This document shows, piece after piece, positions 48,225 to 59,458 of a stretch of 64,000 bases of DNA. The translations under genes and the position numbers were made by a program. The stretch is from Gnetum montanum (Eukaryota > Streptophyta > Gnetopsida > Gnetales > Gnetaceae), in contig MNCI01018059.1 in the NCBI GenBank assembly GCA_015680685.1, positions 744,368 through 808,367 on the forward strand. Reading direction: 5' to 3'. The notes under the pieces were generated by a model. The model did no database searches. It was not told the DNA's origin and saw only the letters and a list, made by a program, of their open reading frames with translations. The first letter of the stretch is position 1. Every line of letters begins with the position of its first letter.

Positions 48225-49111
48225 TGATGAGTGGCGAGGTACCCCTACACTCAACCATACGAATATGAGCATTCACGCACGATCCAGTTGAACTCCATGG
48301 ACAGGCTAGTTGTGGTATCTAGATGGTTACACATTGATCATAATTTGTTTTTTTCCCACCTGGACTAGTATTTGCTTTGTCATGTATGGTTTAGTCCAAA
48401 GTGAGGCATATGATGTGATCCTAAATTAGTGCTACTCCTAGAGACAATGGAGAATAATCTTGATTAAACTAATGAGTAATAGGAAATGAGTCTAAGCTAG
48501 CCTAAGTGCAATGAGCATCCATTCATTAATCATCCATACACATTTTGGACCTTGTGCATGACTACTACTGGGACTACCAAGCATAGATCCTAGGTATGCT
48601 ACTGGGTTACCAAGTAGTCATACTTAAATGCTAGTGATTAAGTCAAACTCATTCCACATTTAACAACAAGAATAGTAAATGATGATAAAGAAATATTAAT
48701 TAAGAAAATAATAAATAACAATAACAATTAATAATAATAATTAAATAATTAATACTAAGTGAATGCTGCAATGATGAAGTAATCTTGATCTTTATTTCCG
48801 GTCATGTGCATGTCCAAGTACGTCATACTCGAATAAAGGTAAACAATTACAAGCATCACACTACGGGCATGCACTAGGAAAATAATCTAACTTCTATGGA
48901 AACAAAATGCAAGGGCTTTTCTATAACTAACTAAAAGGTCTTCTAAATAAGTGGAAGGCCCTCTTATTTATAGGCCAAGATAGGCGGCTTCGTAAATGGG
49001 GCCACGTCGATGTAGGAAGGCTACGTCAATGGGCCTGCGTCGACACGGCTGCGTATACGGGGCCCCATATACATGGCCTAGTCAATGCATCGACTATATA
49101 GTACTTCATCA
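48225..49111 (-). repeat. E4 5' LTR (right copy), 887 bp
   Basis: Partner of 43296-44185. TATA-like GGCCTATAAATAAGAGGG is read on the - strand near 48959. U3 with GGGGCC and TATATACATGG words lies at 48990-49105. It ends TACTTCATCA, then E2 PR resumes. Confidence 0.95.
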
Positions 49112-49480
49112 AGCCGTTATCGTTATATGAAATGCATGGAACTCTACGTCATTGAATGATTCCAGCTTCATCCTTCTTGGAAATTTCCAAGTACAAGTCT
49201 CTAATTCCGAGCTTAGCATCCATAATGCTAAGCCAAAATCTTCCCATAATAATAAGGAACTCTCCATTGTTTTCACCACATGAATATCTAGGATATCAAC
49301 AAGATAAGACCAACCACTAATGGTAGTCATAACATCGCTACTTGTGCTAATGGAACTATGATCGACTAGTCTACAAGCTTTAGCTAAATGTTACTTTTCC
49401 TTAATGGTGAAATATTTTAGGCCGTATACATATTTCATGATACTAGGTTTACCCCTAACCTAGAATCAAGTAGATCCTTT
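49112..49480 (-). pseudogene. E2 protease
   Basis: Read right to left: LLDSRLGVNLVS (active-site region, with Arg-Leu inserted where Ser/Gly is usual), then TTISGWSYLVDILDIHVV and CTWKFPRRMKLESF. It parallels E3 at 36906-37287. It is cut at 49112 by E4; its continuation is the slice at 43192-43295. Confidence 0.82.
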
Positions 49481-52190
49481 CATGGTTATGGCCTACTATT
49501 TAGAGGTACACCATGGCACTTCCTAGATTTATTCTTTTCTAGGGAAGTTCTCTTGCCTTTATCTAATGTGTGATGGTCTGAGTTAGCATGACATTTGTTA
49601 AGTTTGCATTAGAAGAAGATGGAAGCTTAGCATTTCTTATAGAAGTGAGTGTGGATGATGATGAAGTAGATGGGATCCCCATCCTTCAAACCTTTTCTAG
49701 AATTTTTCAAAAGAATGATCATTTCTTGGATTGAGGTTCATTCATAATTACATCCTCTTGCATGTTCACTACGCTCTTCACATTCTATTGTTGTGGTTGT
49801 AATGACAATTCACCTTGCATTGTAAGTGGTGGCATTGGCAGTAGAAGATTGGAAGGTTGAATTAATGGACCAACCACTAGTTGATGTACATATGGACTAG
49901 AATCCATCCTTGAAGCTGTAGATCTATAGTACTCAAGTGGATAATATTTAGAAATATGAACTACTACATTTCCTAAACATATCAAACATTGCACATTATA
50001 TTCATAAGGGTCTAGCTACTGATATGGATACTACTGCCTTGGTGGTGGCATTACCCATGTTTGTGGTTGTGGATAAGCTCCACTTGGATAATAGGCTGAT
50101 TGGAAGGTTTGTTCATAGTTATCTTGAGGGTAAGGTAACTATTTAGGCATTCTCTTTTTGATAAATCTTGGATTAAGTGCATATGCCCTTGATTCTTGCA
50201 AGTGTGCCATTACAGGATAGCATCCCTTAGGATGTTCATATTGGTACAGTTTACATCCTTTTCCATCCTCTGAGCTTGAGTCAATACATTTTTCGATGGA
50301 AGCAACTTTTCTTTTCTATTTATAGTGTTCACATTCATAGTCTCTTTTCTTTTGATTCTCCTTGTCCTTATTGAAGGTTTGTTCAATTCTTTCTTCTATA
50401 ATTTTCAAAGATTTAGCAAATTTTTTGTTCACCAAGTCCCACATCTTTTCTACCTTGGTTGCTATATCACTGATAGATTTTTGAATTGGCTCACCTCTTC
50501 CAAGGTTTCTTCCTCTTTCTTGTCACATATTTGTACATCTCATTTTTTGATAGATGGATCTCAATTATATTCCTCAATTGATTCTCTTTTTTTCAACTCA
50601 CCTTCCTCCTCTTCCAATTGATCAATTAGCCTCGGGATTCAATGGTTGCTCATCTTTGATAGTCTTCCTTGGGCATAGACCCCAAGGGTTTCTTTGGTTT
50701 TATTCCTCAACCCATCAACAATGTGCCTAAGTTACTCCCATTGGGAAAATTCATTGCTTGGGTATCTATATAGAAAAGAGAAGTGTCTGCCCATTGCCAC
50801 ATCAAGGAATTCGTGTGTCCCTTGCTTTCAACCTTGGATTTTCTTTCTAAGATTGGACACCCTAGAAAGTTTGGTATTTTTCATTGAAGATTTTAAATAT
50901 GATACTCTACCTTCTGATTGATTTAGGTTCCAATGATCTATATAAGCTTTCTACCTCTTTAATGAGTGTCCTAGAAAACAACCTGAGCATTTTCCAATCA
51001 CTTTCAATATTTTGTAGGACATAGGCATTGTGAAACACTTAAAGGTGATGTTGTAAATTTTTGTTATATCTCCCTTCAAACATAGGAATATTATTCATAT
51101 CAAGTTGCTTGATGCAACTTTCCCTCACATGTTTGTTTGGAATATACACTTCTTCCTAATGTTGATCATGTTATGAGTAGCCAACATGGGCTCATCATGG
51201 TCATAGGGTTCATATGCTCTATTATGATGATGTCCCCTTTGGTACTCATATTAGACTATCTCTTCATGTCTACTCCTATCTCTTCATGGCTCATACTCAT
51301 CCTCTTCTTCATTAAGATGCTTTTGATGATACTCATGTTTATCATGAGCTTGATGTCTTTCCCTATCATGAGCTTTGATCCTTCATTCCCTTCTCTTAGA
51401 GCCCACCGATGATTGTGGGGAGGAAGATAAAGTAATTAGAAAATGATGCCAACTAAGTATCCTTCTATGACTCTAGAATTCATCTCTTTGTGATCCTGTA
51501 GAAATTCTAGGCCTTGAACCTACTTGTGTTTAGTTTTTAGAGGCCTTTGCCTCTTTTCTTAGTGTATCTGCAAGGGTTGAATGTAATTATAATTTAATAG
51601 GTTTTTCTAGACAAATAATAGGCATTTGTCAATGGGCTTCATGATTATGGTGGAGTTTTTCTACTAAAAATGCATCACCATCAAGTTCTTCTAGGATAAT
51701 AGTAGGAGTGGCCTTATTTCCCTTGTTATTCTCATGCTTGGTTTCCATAGCATTGTCTCTTCATAGTTGTGCCTCTGTGGGTTGATAGGATCTAGTCATG
51801 TGTTTGGTCACATGATCCCCTCTTATGCATGGCTCAAATTCATTTTTTTTGAGGCTTTTTGAAGAATGGCTAGTGCTAAGCACTCTAGAGGCAAAATGAT
51901 ATTGTCCTATGAGTCTCTCCATCTCAAATGTCCATCTTGATGAAAGATGAATGTAGAATCAAGATAATAAGGATTGGTGTGTGTATCATATTCATGTTTA
52001 CATAGGCATACTCTAGTCTTCATCATCATGTATTATGTCATTGCCTTTTTATGGCTCTTTGGCATGTGATAATTTTTCTTTAAGTGTTAAAGCTATATTA
52101 TATGCTTGATGCTTAGTTATGTGTGTGTTATTAAAATTGATTTAAGGTATAAGGATAGACTTTATGGTTTTTGATACACTGAACTTTATA
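49481..52190 (-). pseudogene. E2 gag
   Basis: The N-terminal part has an Arg/Asp/Glu/His-rich segment with ERHQAHDKHEYHQKH and YEPYDHDEPML (51420-51170), like E3 and E6. The capsid region (about 51100-50650) starts NNIPMFEGRYNKNLQHHL. The knuckle-like CKLYQYEHPKGC lies near 50225-50260, and a Pro/Tyr/Gln-rich tail leads to PR. Many stops. The start codon was not fixed. + strand ORFs here (50325-50621, 50694-50921, 51137-51412) are shadows. Confidence 0.82.
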
Positions 52191-52218
52191 AGATCAATTA
52201 CTTAGCACACATTGACAC

Positions 52219-52236
52219 TCCCCAGCAATGGTGCCA
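52219..52236 (-). promoter_or_regulatory. E2 primer-binding site
   Basis: TGGCACCATTGCTGGGGA on the - strand, one base inside the 5' LTR; tRNA-Asp type with G-to-A and C-to-T changes. Confidence 0.82.
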
Positions 52237-52237
52237 A

Positions 52238-53123
52238 TGATGAGCAATGGAGGTATCCCAATGCTCTACCATACAAGTCACAAGTGCTAGCATGTGACTA
52301 GATTATAATCCGTAGATGGATAATGTAATTATGCTAGTAATTGATGTTAAGTTCAAGGTCATTGTCTTCCAACTTCGAGTTAGTGAAGTTCAAGTATATG
52401 GTGTAACTCTTAGTGAGACATATGATTAGTTGATGTTATGAGGCCCTTAATACTCCTAAAGGAAAACATGACTGAAGGTAAAATTCTAAGTCTAATTGAC
52501 TAGGAAAACATAAATCTATCTTCACCTAATATGATGGATATCTAGTCTTGGTCTACCATACACACCTTGAACTCATATAGTCATCACTAGGATTACTAAA
52601 TGGTATTATTACTGAGCAAATTAAGCAACACCACTACTAGTTTACCAGATAACTACACTTAGCTGTTGAAACTAGTTATATTCATTTTGCTTACTAATGA
52701 CATGTAAAATAAAGTTCTTGGAATGTAAATGATTAACTAAGAAAACAATGAAATTATTCTAAGTAAACATAAAGAAAACTAAGTGGATGTTGTAATGATA
52801 GAAAGCAATCTCAATATTTATTATCATTTATGAATTGTATCTCTAAGTACAATTCACTTAAATAAAGATTCTAGACAACTACTCAACACCACACTATGGG
52901 CATTTACTTTATTGCTAAAACTACAAAAACAAATTGCAAGAGATTCACTAAAGTTGAAATGAAAAAGTTATCAATTATGCACCCAAGTGTTGGTATTTAT
53001 AGGACTGCAAAGATCTTGAGATATCGCATCAATGATGACGTAGGATGAGCTACAACTTTGTAGCTATGATATTGTTGATACAATATCATAGTTATAATAT
53101 CCTACTATTACTTACATTGCCCA
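52238..53123 (-). repeat. E2 5' LTR, about 886 bp
   Basis: On the + strand it starts TGATGAGCAATGG. U3 is at the right, with GATATTGT/ACAATATC and GTAGCTATGATATTG words (53040-53100). TATA-like CCTATAAATACC is read on the - strand near 52997. The right edge is not sharp: the end may be 53115 or 53123. E0 ORF3 sequence follows. Confidence 0.88.
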
Positions 53124-53557
53124 TGAGATGCACCTGCACTAATCACTCTAAGCAATATTTTCTAGACCATCCATAATCCTTGGAGTATGGAGGAGAAGAT
53201 TAAGGTGTTACTGGATGCCTTCAAATTATTTGAAGTAGTAGTAGTAGGGTAGCTAATGCAATTGAGTAAACTAATGTAAGAAAAACATTAATCAAAATCA
53301 CAAGAGCCTCCACATATTGGCCTCACATAAAGCATCTACCTTAGTCCATTATTATATATAATAGCTAGTTAATTTTTGTAAAGTCTCCAATTTTAATGAA
53401 CTTCATTATAATCTCTTGGATAGTTTTGTAATGCGGCACTCATGTCTTATTAAGTCTGTTAGTCAATAACTTAGTTCCATACTTCACTAAATTTTGTAAA
53501 CAACTCAATCCCACTTTTGTTTACTCAATGTTGAGTTTCTAGTCAGTTTTAAGGGTA
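53124..53557 (+). pseudogene. E0 ORF3 C-terminus, tail and polypurine tract
   Basis: PALITLSNIF, then IHNPWSMEEKIKVLLDAFKL, matches the E1 ORF3 end (NDPWSKEEKMKALLDAFFLP). About 300 bp of noncoding tail follow, then a decayed tract TTTTAAGGGTA at the LTR edge. The rest of E0 lies left of the E2 family of insertions and outside the window. This is the outermost and oldest element. Confidence 0.75.
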
Positions 53558-55192
53558 TGATGACATATGAATTAGTCAACAAGCATGCATCAACAAAACT
53601 TTATTAATGCATAAGCTTTGATGCATTCTTTGATGCATTGATGCAATCCTATGTTTTTCCTATATAAATATGTATACCTACCACATTTATGGCACCTTTT
53701 GATTAGTAGCATAGTCAAACTAATGTTTTTCCCTGTGAAAGTTAGAATTTTTCTACTATGAGTGCCCACAACATGGATTAAGTTGATTGTACAAATTTCA
53801 TTTGAGTGCATCATGTACTGTAACAACACTGCCCTAATGTTATCTAGCATCCAAAGGAATTTTCTTAGATCCAATGGACCTAGGGTGGAATACCTAGGAA
53901 CTACACCTTCTAGCAAGCATCGCAACCACTTTAGATACTTTGAAGGGAGCATGCCATGCAATAGCTTTGTAATATAAGAGAGAGAACACTTATAGGAGGA
54001 TCTTTAAACTCCAAACAAGGACTTAGCACACAAGTAGTTAAATAACCTGGTAGACATCATTGGTGTGAAGGTGACATGTATCTATAGGGGGTGCCTCACC
54101 CCTAGACCCCTCACAATTTGGTACAAGGTTTAGCAAGGCATCACACTAGAACTATCCAATCTTGGTTGCCTACATATTTGTGACCACTACAAACTCAAAG
54201 CCATGTAGTTCTCCAAGTAAGGAAAAATATGAAGGGAACTAAGAGGGGAGCAATATGATGGAGTCTTGCTATTTTCTTGGTACCACCAAGCCAGGAGGTT
54301 TCCTAACACTTTAGTGCCACTCACACATACCTCATAGTGTTCCATGGCCCTCATACCATGGGGAGGAACGAGGGGAACCTCTACCCCAAGACCTTTCTCA
54401 CAATCCTTCCTTGCACAAAAGAAGCAACATCCTTGGAGTGAAGCCTAGGATAAGCTTCAAGGGTACACTTCTAGTACAAGTTTGGAGTTCCATTAATTCT
54501 TAAGAGTCACTTAACTCAATTGATGCCAAGCTTGAAGGAAGGCACCAACCCCAATACCTGATACATCCTTTCATCCAAGACCTCACATGAAACATGAAAG
54601 GCACTTAGAGGAATACTTATGCATGATGACACTAAAATTGAGATTGGTTCCATCCATTGTAACACTTTGATTAACATTTAGTTTACTTTTATACACTTTA
54701 TTCTTAAGGCATTTTACTTTCTAGCAATTGGTAATTTAATATTTCATTCAGTAATAGCACATGAGTACAACCAATTCAAACATAATATATTAACATTTGG
54801 TAATCCCAATGGTGGATACTTGGTATGCCTAGGAGTAGATACTTGGTAACCCATTGACATTAGTATAAGTTTAGGATGTATATGAAAAGAGAACAAATGC
54901 TTAATGTTTAAGCTAATTTAGACCTCTTTATGTTCTTAGTTAATTAGTTTAATATTTTAATACTTTATTTTCTGTAATATTTTAAATAATAATGAAATCA
55001 TCCAATACTCTAATTACACTTAACCATACTACTTGAACCAACACAGGCTATGATTGGAAGTCAACAATCAACAATCCCACACTTAGTTATTTGAAACATA
55101 TTACTAGCCCAAGTCCATGAAATCCAATTGGATTACGTATGAACACTTGTGATTTGTATGGTTGGACATAGGATCTACTCTACCACTCATCA
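53558..55192 (+). repeat. E0 3' LTR, 1635 bp, enlarged by an insertion
   Basis: Starts TGATGACATATG and ends CCACTCATCA. U3 has repeated TTGATGCAT words (53580-53650) and a TATA-like CTATATAAATATG near 53661. The U5 part (about 54670-55192) has the TTGGTAATCCCAATGG block and the end region typical of the group. It is about 700 bp longer than the E1 LTR because of unrelated DNA at roughly 53830-54660. Confidence 0.85.
53830..54660. other. Unidentified insertion of about 0.8 kb in the E0 LTR
   Basis: The sequence has no counterpart in the other LTRs. TGTAACA occurs at both edges and might be a target duplication. A short inverted repeat TAGGGGGTGCCTCACCCCTA lies at 54085-54104. The + frame around 54070-54650 reads in long pieces between stops (FSWYHQARRFPNTLVPLTHT; PRPFSQSFLAQKKQHPW), so it may hold an old coding sequence. 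No family recognised and no clear terminal inverted repeats. Confidence 0.45.
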
Positions 55193-55749
55193 CATCATAT
55201 CATATCATTTCTTAGACCACCTAAACAACATATTCCTTCATGACACATTACACTTCATGAGGGGCCTTCTTCAAATCCTTCATCATCACCAAGTACTTAG
55301 ATACAAAAGTCTTGGATCCCATGAGAGATCTCAAGAGTGCACAACACAGAAAGCTCTTATAATATTTGTCTCAATGATGGACAAGTTGATGTGCCTTCCT
55401 TTGATAGTTAATTTTTCTGAATATGATGACTAATTAGATAATTTTTGCCAAATAGGCATGGTGAATTTGGTTTTTTTGTTTTTTTTTTTTTTTCTTCTTC
55501 TTTAGCATATTTGATGTAGATCAGTGTGCTCTATTTTTAACATAATCTTTTTGGCCTTTTTGAAAAGAAAAAAAAAGAGGGTAAGGTGTTATAGAAAGAA
55601 ATTTTGATTAACTCAAGTAGAACTTGAACTCACAACATGTTGGTGCCAAAGAGTGTGCATTGATTTATACCACATAGTCTAAAACTACAATCCCCGATTA
55701 TATACATGTAAAATTATTTGTGATAATAAATTTTTCTCTATATCTTGAC
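55193..55749. other. Spacer between E0 and the RBR gene
   Basis: AT-rich, with a poly-T tract near 55470-55495 and a poly-A tract near 55566-55575. It is the 3' side of the RBR gene and should contain its terminator. No gene supported; the 94-codon frame at 55149-55433 straddles the LTR edge. Confidence 0.55.
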
Positions 55750-56523
55750 TTATTGTTGAAAAACCGTCCACAAGATCGCCTTGATCACCAGGAAAACAAA
55801 GACGATCAGGTTAGCTGCAAAACAAAAACAGCGAATCCATGAAGCGTTGCAGAAACATAACCCAAATTCAGAGCCACACAAGTAACAGAAGTGGAACCCA
55901 CATCTGCATATCATATGTGGACAACCCTCGGTTCTCTCCACCATGGATCTGCAGCGGCGGCACCGTTTCCAACCATTCTCACATGAAACCTCCAACACCA
56001 ACTTCTTCTCATCATCACTATTGTGGGTTTTCGGGCAGCCTCTGCGGCTTCCATGCCATGGCGCCTCGCATACGATACAAAAATCTCGAGCACAGGCATA
56101 GCAGGTGACCTTGGTTTTCTTACTGAAATGCAAACAGAATTCTGCAGAAGTTTCTTTCCACATTAAAGCGCTGCAATCCGGATACGGGCAGTAGAACCGT
56201 TCTTGTGGGGGCACAATCTCTTCGGCTGCTAATTCAGACCATGTTTCCAGATCCCTCTTTGGAATAACTGTGAAGAGATCCGCCATGTTCAACAAGACGA
56301 AGCAGTTGGGGCATTTGATATTGGAATTTCTGGAGTTGAGTTCCGCGGCAACGTAAGCTGCAAGGCAGGAATCGTGCAACTTTGTGGAGATGGCGCGGCA
56401 ACATTTTGCAGTGTTGGAGGAAGCCGTGAAAACGTGTTCCAGACAAATCATGCAGGTGTTGGGTTTGAAAAGTATCTGCATCGCTCGTCGTCGGTATTTG
56501 CCTAGAACTGTTTCCGACTCCAT
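55750..56523 (-). CDS. RBR-type E3 ubiquitin-protein ligase, single exon, C-terminal membrane anchor
   Basis: 257 codons, uninterrupted, from the ATG at 56523 (MESETVLGKY). The frame extends 27 codons further to a TTG but holds no earlier ATG. RING1 has C24, C27, C41/C42, H50, C53, C71 and C74. The IBR has YCPYPDC (112-117) and CYACARDFCIVC (141-152) with H157 and C163. RING2 reads RCRRCRSMVERTEGCPHMIC, whose C201 is in the position of the catalytic Cys that accepts ubiquitin before passing it to substrate. The C-terminus is Cys-rich and then hydrophobic (about 233-255), a likely membrane anchor. The layout recalls small plant RBR ligases such as RSL1/RFA proteins, which act on ABA receptors; that link is inference. 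The gene is intact amid dead elements, so it is probably functional or recently so. Confidence 0.88.
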   Translation of the reverse strand: MESETVLGKYRRRAMQILFKPNTCMICLEHVFTASSNTAKCCRAISTKLHDSCLAAYVAAELNSRNSNIKCPNCFVLLNMADLFTVIPKRDLETWSELAAEEIVPPQERFYCPYPDCSALMWKETSAEFCLHFSKKTKVTCYACARDFCIVCEAPWHGSRRGCPKTHNSDDEKKLVLEVSCENGWKRCRRCRSMVERTEGCPHMICRCGFHFCYLCGSEFGLCFCNASWIRCFCFAANLIVFVFLVIKAILWTVFQQ

Positions 56524-58396
56524 GCCGTTGGGGATTGGCCTCTGTGTATCTGAGGATTTATTGCAGGTTTTTTGTGTTATTAGTAATTGCTTACTGCTTA
56601 GCAACCATGATTATGATAATAAGCAGCAGAAAAACAAAACAACATACCGGGTAAAATACCGTGTTGATGCATGGAGAATACGAATTGCGATTCCCTTTTT
56701 AATCCAATGTGCTTGTTTACAACGAACCGCATCGAAATAGAAGACCATTAAATAACCAGAATCGCTGCCCCAGTGTTTTTTTAAGTTGTAATACCTCGCT
56801 TTTCTAAATTGAAAATATCAGAATAAAAGCAAAGACTTGGGTGCTTTATTAAAATTGTAAAAGTTTGAGTTTTAATTTTATTAATAATTTATATTTTTAG
56901 TATGTTGGAGATAACTGGTAATATATCTCAGCATATCTGACAATCTCCACTACAAAACTACTTGACAATGAACACCTTAGTCTAGTTAACCATCAGCACA
57001 AGTACTTTGGATGAATTAACAGTTGAACATAGCTTGTAGTCATTTTTTGTCCAGAACCTCACAGCATGAACCATCCGCGTAACGAGCATTAAGAATGAAT
57101 TATATGCCTTTTACTGCTACATTGTTACGGTTATTTGAATTATTATTATGATTACCATACCATCATCTAGTTGTCATTAACTCATGCCATTAGAGTGAAA
57201 TTAGATTTATGCTTATGCTATTTTTACTATGGAAGCATAGTGATGCATAAACTCAACTTCAACTTAAAAATAGTTATACACAAAGCTTATGGCACCACTC
57301 TAATTTCTAACTAGCTAGATATATATAAAAGAAGCTTGCAACTTTAACCACAATTATAAGTGATGATTCAAATGCTTAACAACCTTTTCCATTATAAGAT
57401 GAACTATTATATATATATATATATATTAATACACCTATGAATTTTAAAGTTATTTGTTGGAACCCGAAATAAGTGAAACATAGGTGCACCCCAAGAAATA
57501 TAGTCCAGTTAGAACTTTATGACTCAATATTGCCCACCATAATCGAATCAATGACTTAGAGCTTTCAAATCAAGAGTTTTACAACTAAGCTTACACCTCA
57601 TTAACTACTATATTATTGCCCATTACAACATTAAGTCATGGAAGGTTTCATAAGAAAAAGCTTACCTTGGCTCATTGTTAATTATGCAAGGCCTTTAATC
57701 ACCATGGTAAATATAATGGAAGAGGACTTATGGGATTCCAGTCAAGAGTCATGGTTCACTGATTTCATTATTGTGGAGCCTAACATAATGGAAATAGGTT
57801 TTAGGAAAACCTGATACATCTTTGATAAGAATATCTAAAATTATGGTCCCTATCAACTATAACAATCCTTTAGGCCTCACTAACCAAGTGCTACTTGTGT
57901 ATTTCTGTTTGATGATTAATATGGTCTATTGATTTTTTTCCTTTGCCTAATCACTTACTATGATTGTATGGTAAAAATTTTTGACTGATTCACTCCGTAT
58001 GGCATCTCCACATAGTTTTTGTTTGTGAATGGATGAGCTCCATTATTGCATGTAATTCTTCTTTATTAATCAACATTATGTAACTTAAAAAAAATCCTAA
58101 CACAAATCCCATACTGATGGTGTTCAATGGTTCAAATGATCATACTTGAATGGGCATGATAACAAATAAGAGTGCTCTTGGACATTCCCCTTCAACTTAT
58201 CTAGCTTCAGCTGCTTACCAAAAATTAATAAATATAGTCAAACATAATGAAGCTATGTTGGAACTAGATGGAAAAACTATTGTAAAACTCTATATTAGAT
58301 TATATATAATTTATATATAAGGTGGTTAAGATCATACAGCTTGAAAAAGTCAATTGAACTTTAACTTTTCAACGAATCAAAAAACACCTTAAGGAA
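56524..58396. other. Intergenic DNA upstream of the RBR gene
   Basis: Should contain the RBR promoter near its left end. AT-rich, no gene supported. An (AT)n microsatellite lies at about 57409-57427. No LTR, ORF3 or pol similarity was noticed, so this may be genuine host sequence or an element too old to recognise. Confidence 0.55.
57409..57427. repeat. (AT)n microsatellite
   Basis: About nine AT dinucleotides in a row. Confidence 0.9.
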
Positions 58397-59261
58397 TGAT
58401 GAGCTGTGAGGAACCCCAACACTCCACCATATAAGTCACAAGTGTTCACATGCGACCAGGTCATATTTCATTGATAGACAATGTAAATATGCTAGAAGCT
58501 AATAGTAAGTTCCCGATCATTATCTTCCCACTTAAAGTTAGTAAAGTTCAATTGTATGGTTTAACTCTTAGTTAGGCATATGAAAAGTGAATGTTTTTAG
58601 GCTCAAATTATTCCAAGTGATAAACATGATTGAAAGTGAAATCAAAGTCTAAGTCTAAGTGATATAGAAATGGAAATCTATTTTACCCTAGAGCAATAAG
58701 TATGCAGTCTTGGTTTACTGGTCACATCTTGGGCCTATGTAATTGTTACTAGGATTACCAAGTGGTTCACTAGTCAGTGAATCAAGAAAAACCACTACTA
58801 GGTTACCTAACAATTACACTTTAATGCTTGAAACTAGTTGTATCCATTCCACTTAACTAATGAGCATGTAAAGTAAAGTACTTAGAAATATAAAATGCTA
58901 AGCTAAGTAAACAAGAAAATTATGCTAAATAAAATAAAAGAACTAAGGGAATGCTACAATGATGAAAAACAAGCTCGACCTTTATTGTCAATCATGAACC
59001 ATGCCCAAGTACAATTCACTTGAATAAAGATACCAAACAATTGCTTAACACCATAGTGCAAGTATTTACTTTATCACTAAAATTACAAAATAAAATTGCA
59101 AGAGTTTTGCTAAAGGGTGGAAGAAATTGTTGTTGCTTATATGCCCAAGTGTTGGTATTTATAAGGTTGCATAGCACTCGAGACATCAGATCAATGATGA
59201 TGTTGCATGAGCTATGATATTGTTGTTACAATAGTGCACTTGACAAACAATGGATTTATCA
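58397..59261 (-). repeat. E5 3' LTR, 865 bp
   Basis: On the + strand it starts TGATGAGCTG and ends GGATTTATCA. It matches the E2 LTR type (CACAAGTGTTCACATGCGACC near the left end; ATGAGCTATGATATTGTTG in U3). TATA-like TTATAAATACC is read on the - strand near 59154. A decayed polypurine tract (CATGAAGCTA on the -, 59262-59271) follows. E5 continues right of the window beyond E6. Confidence 0.9.
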
Positions 59262-59458
59262 TAGCTTCATGACTAACTGGAAACTCATCCTCTAGTTAAA
59301 AAATGTGATGATAGAGTCCCTTACAAAACTAGGAGGTATAATTTGAACTTAACATGACTAACTATTTACATAACTCTGAATGCTGCATTTGTTTTTTTAC
59401 AAAATGAACATAATTGAGAATGATAAGACAAGATAAAACAAAACAAAAATGAAGTAGC

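Larger units (their letters stand above)
43296..49111 (-). mobile_element. E4: non-autonomous Athila-like element with gag but no pol, 5.8 kb
   Basis: Two LTRs (43296-44185 and 48225-49111) flank PBS, gag, noncoding region, a shortened ORF3 and a polypurine tract (GTTGGGGTA read on the - strand, 44186-44194). PR, RT, RH and INT are missing, so it depended on other copies. LTRs are the most alike of the Athila-like pairs here (about 93-94% over the first 300 bp by eye), making it the youngest of them. Flanks ACCCA and AGCCG give at best a decayed target duplication. Confidence 0.93.
24524..53123 (-). mobile_element. E2: Athila-like element, split by E1, E3 and E4
   Basis: The pieces 24524-33327, 43192-43295 and 49112-53123 belong together. 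Read right to left they give 5' LTR, PBS, gag, PR, RT, RH, INT, noncoding region, ORF3, polypurine tract and half a 3' LTR. It is the best-preserved source of ORF3 in the window, but pol is dead: the RT active site reads FMANF and an integrase catalytic Asp is Asn. E3 and E4 entered within about 104 bp of each other between PR and RT. E2 itself sits inside E0 ORF3. The sequence 33328-43191 and 43296-49111 within these coordinates is not E2. Confidence 0.9.

Noticed and set aside
55839-56108. 89-codon + strand ORF opposite the RBR gene
   Set aside because: Shadow of the RBR coding sequence, whose codon bias leaves the complement open.
56604-56604. RBR start at 56604
   Set aside because: The codon is TTG, not ATG, and an in-frame TAA lies just upstream; the first ATG in frame is at 56523.
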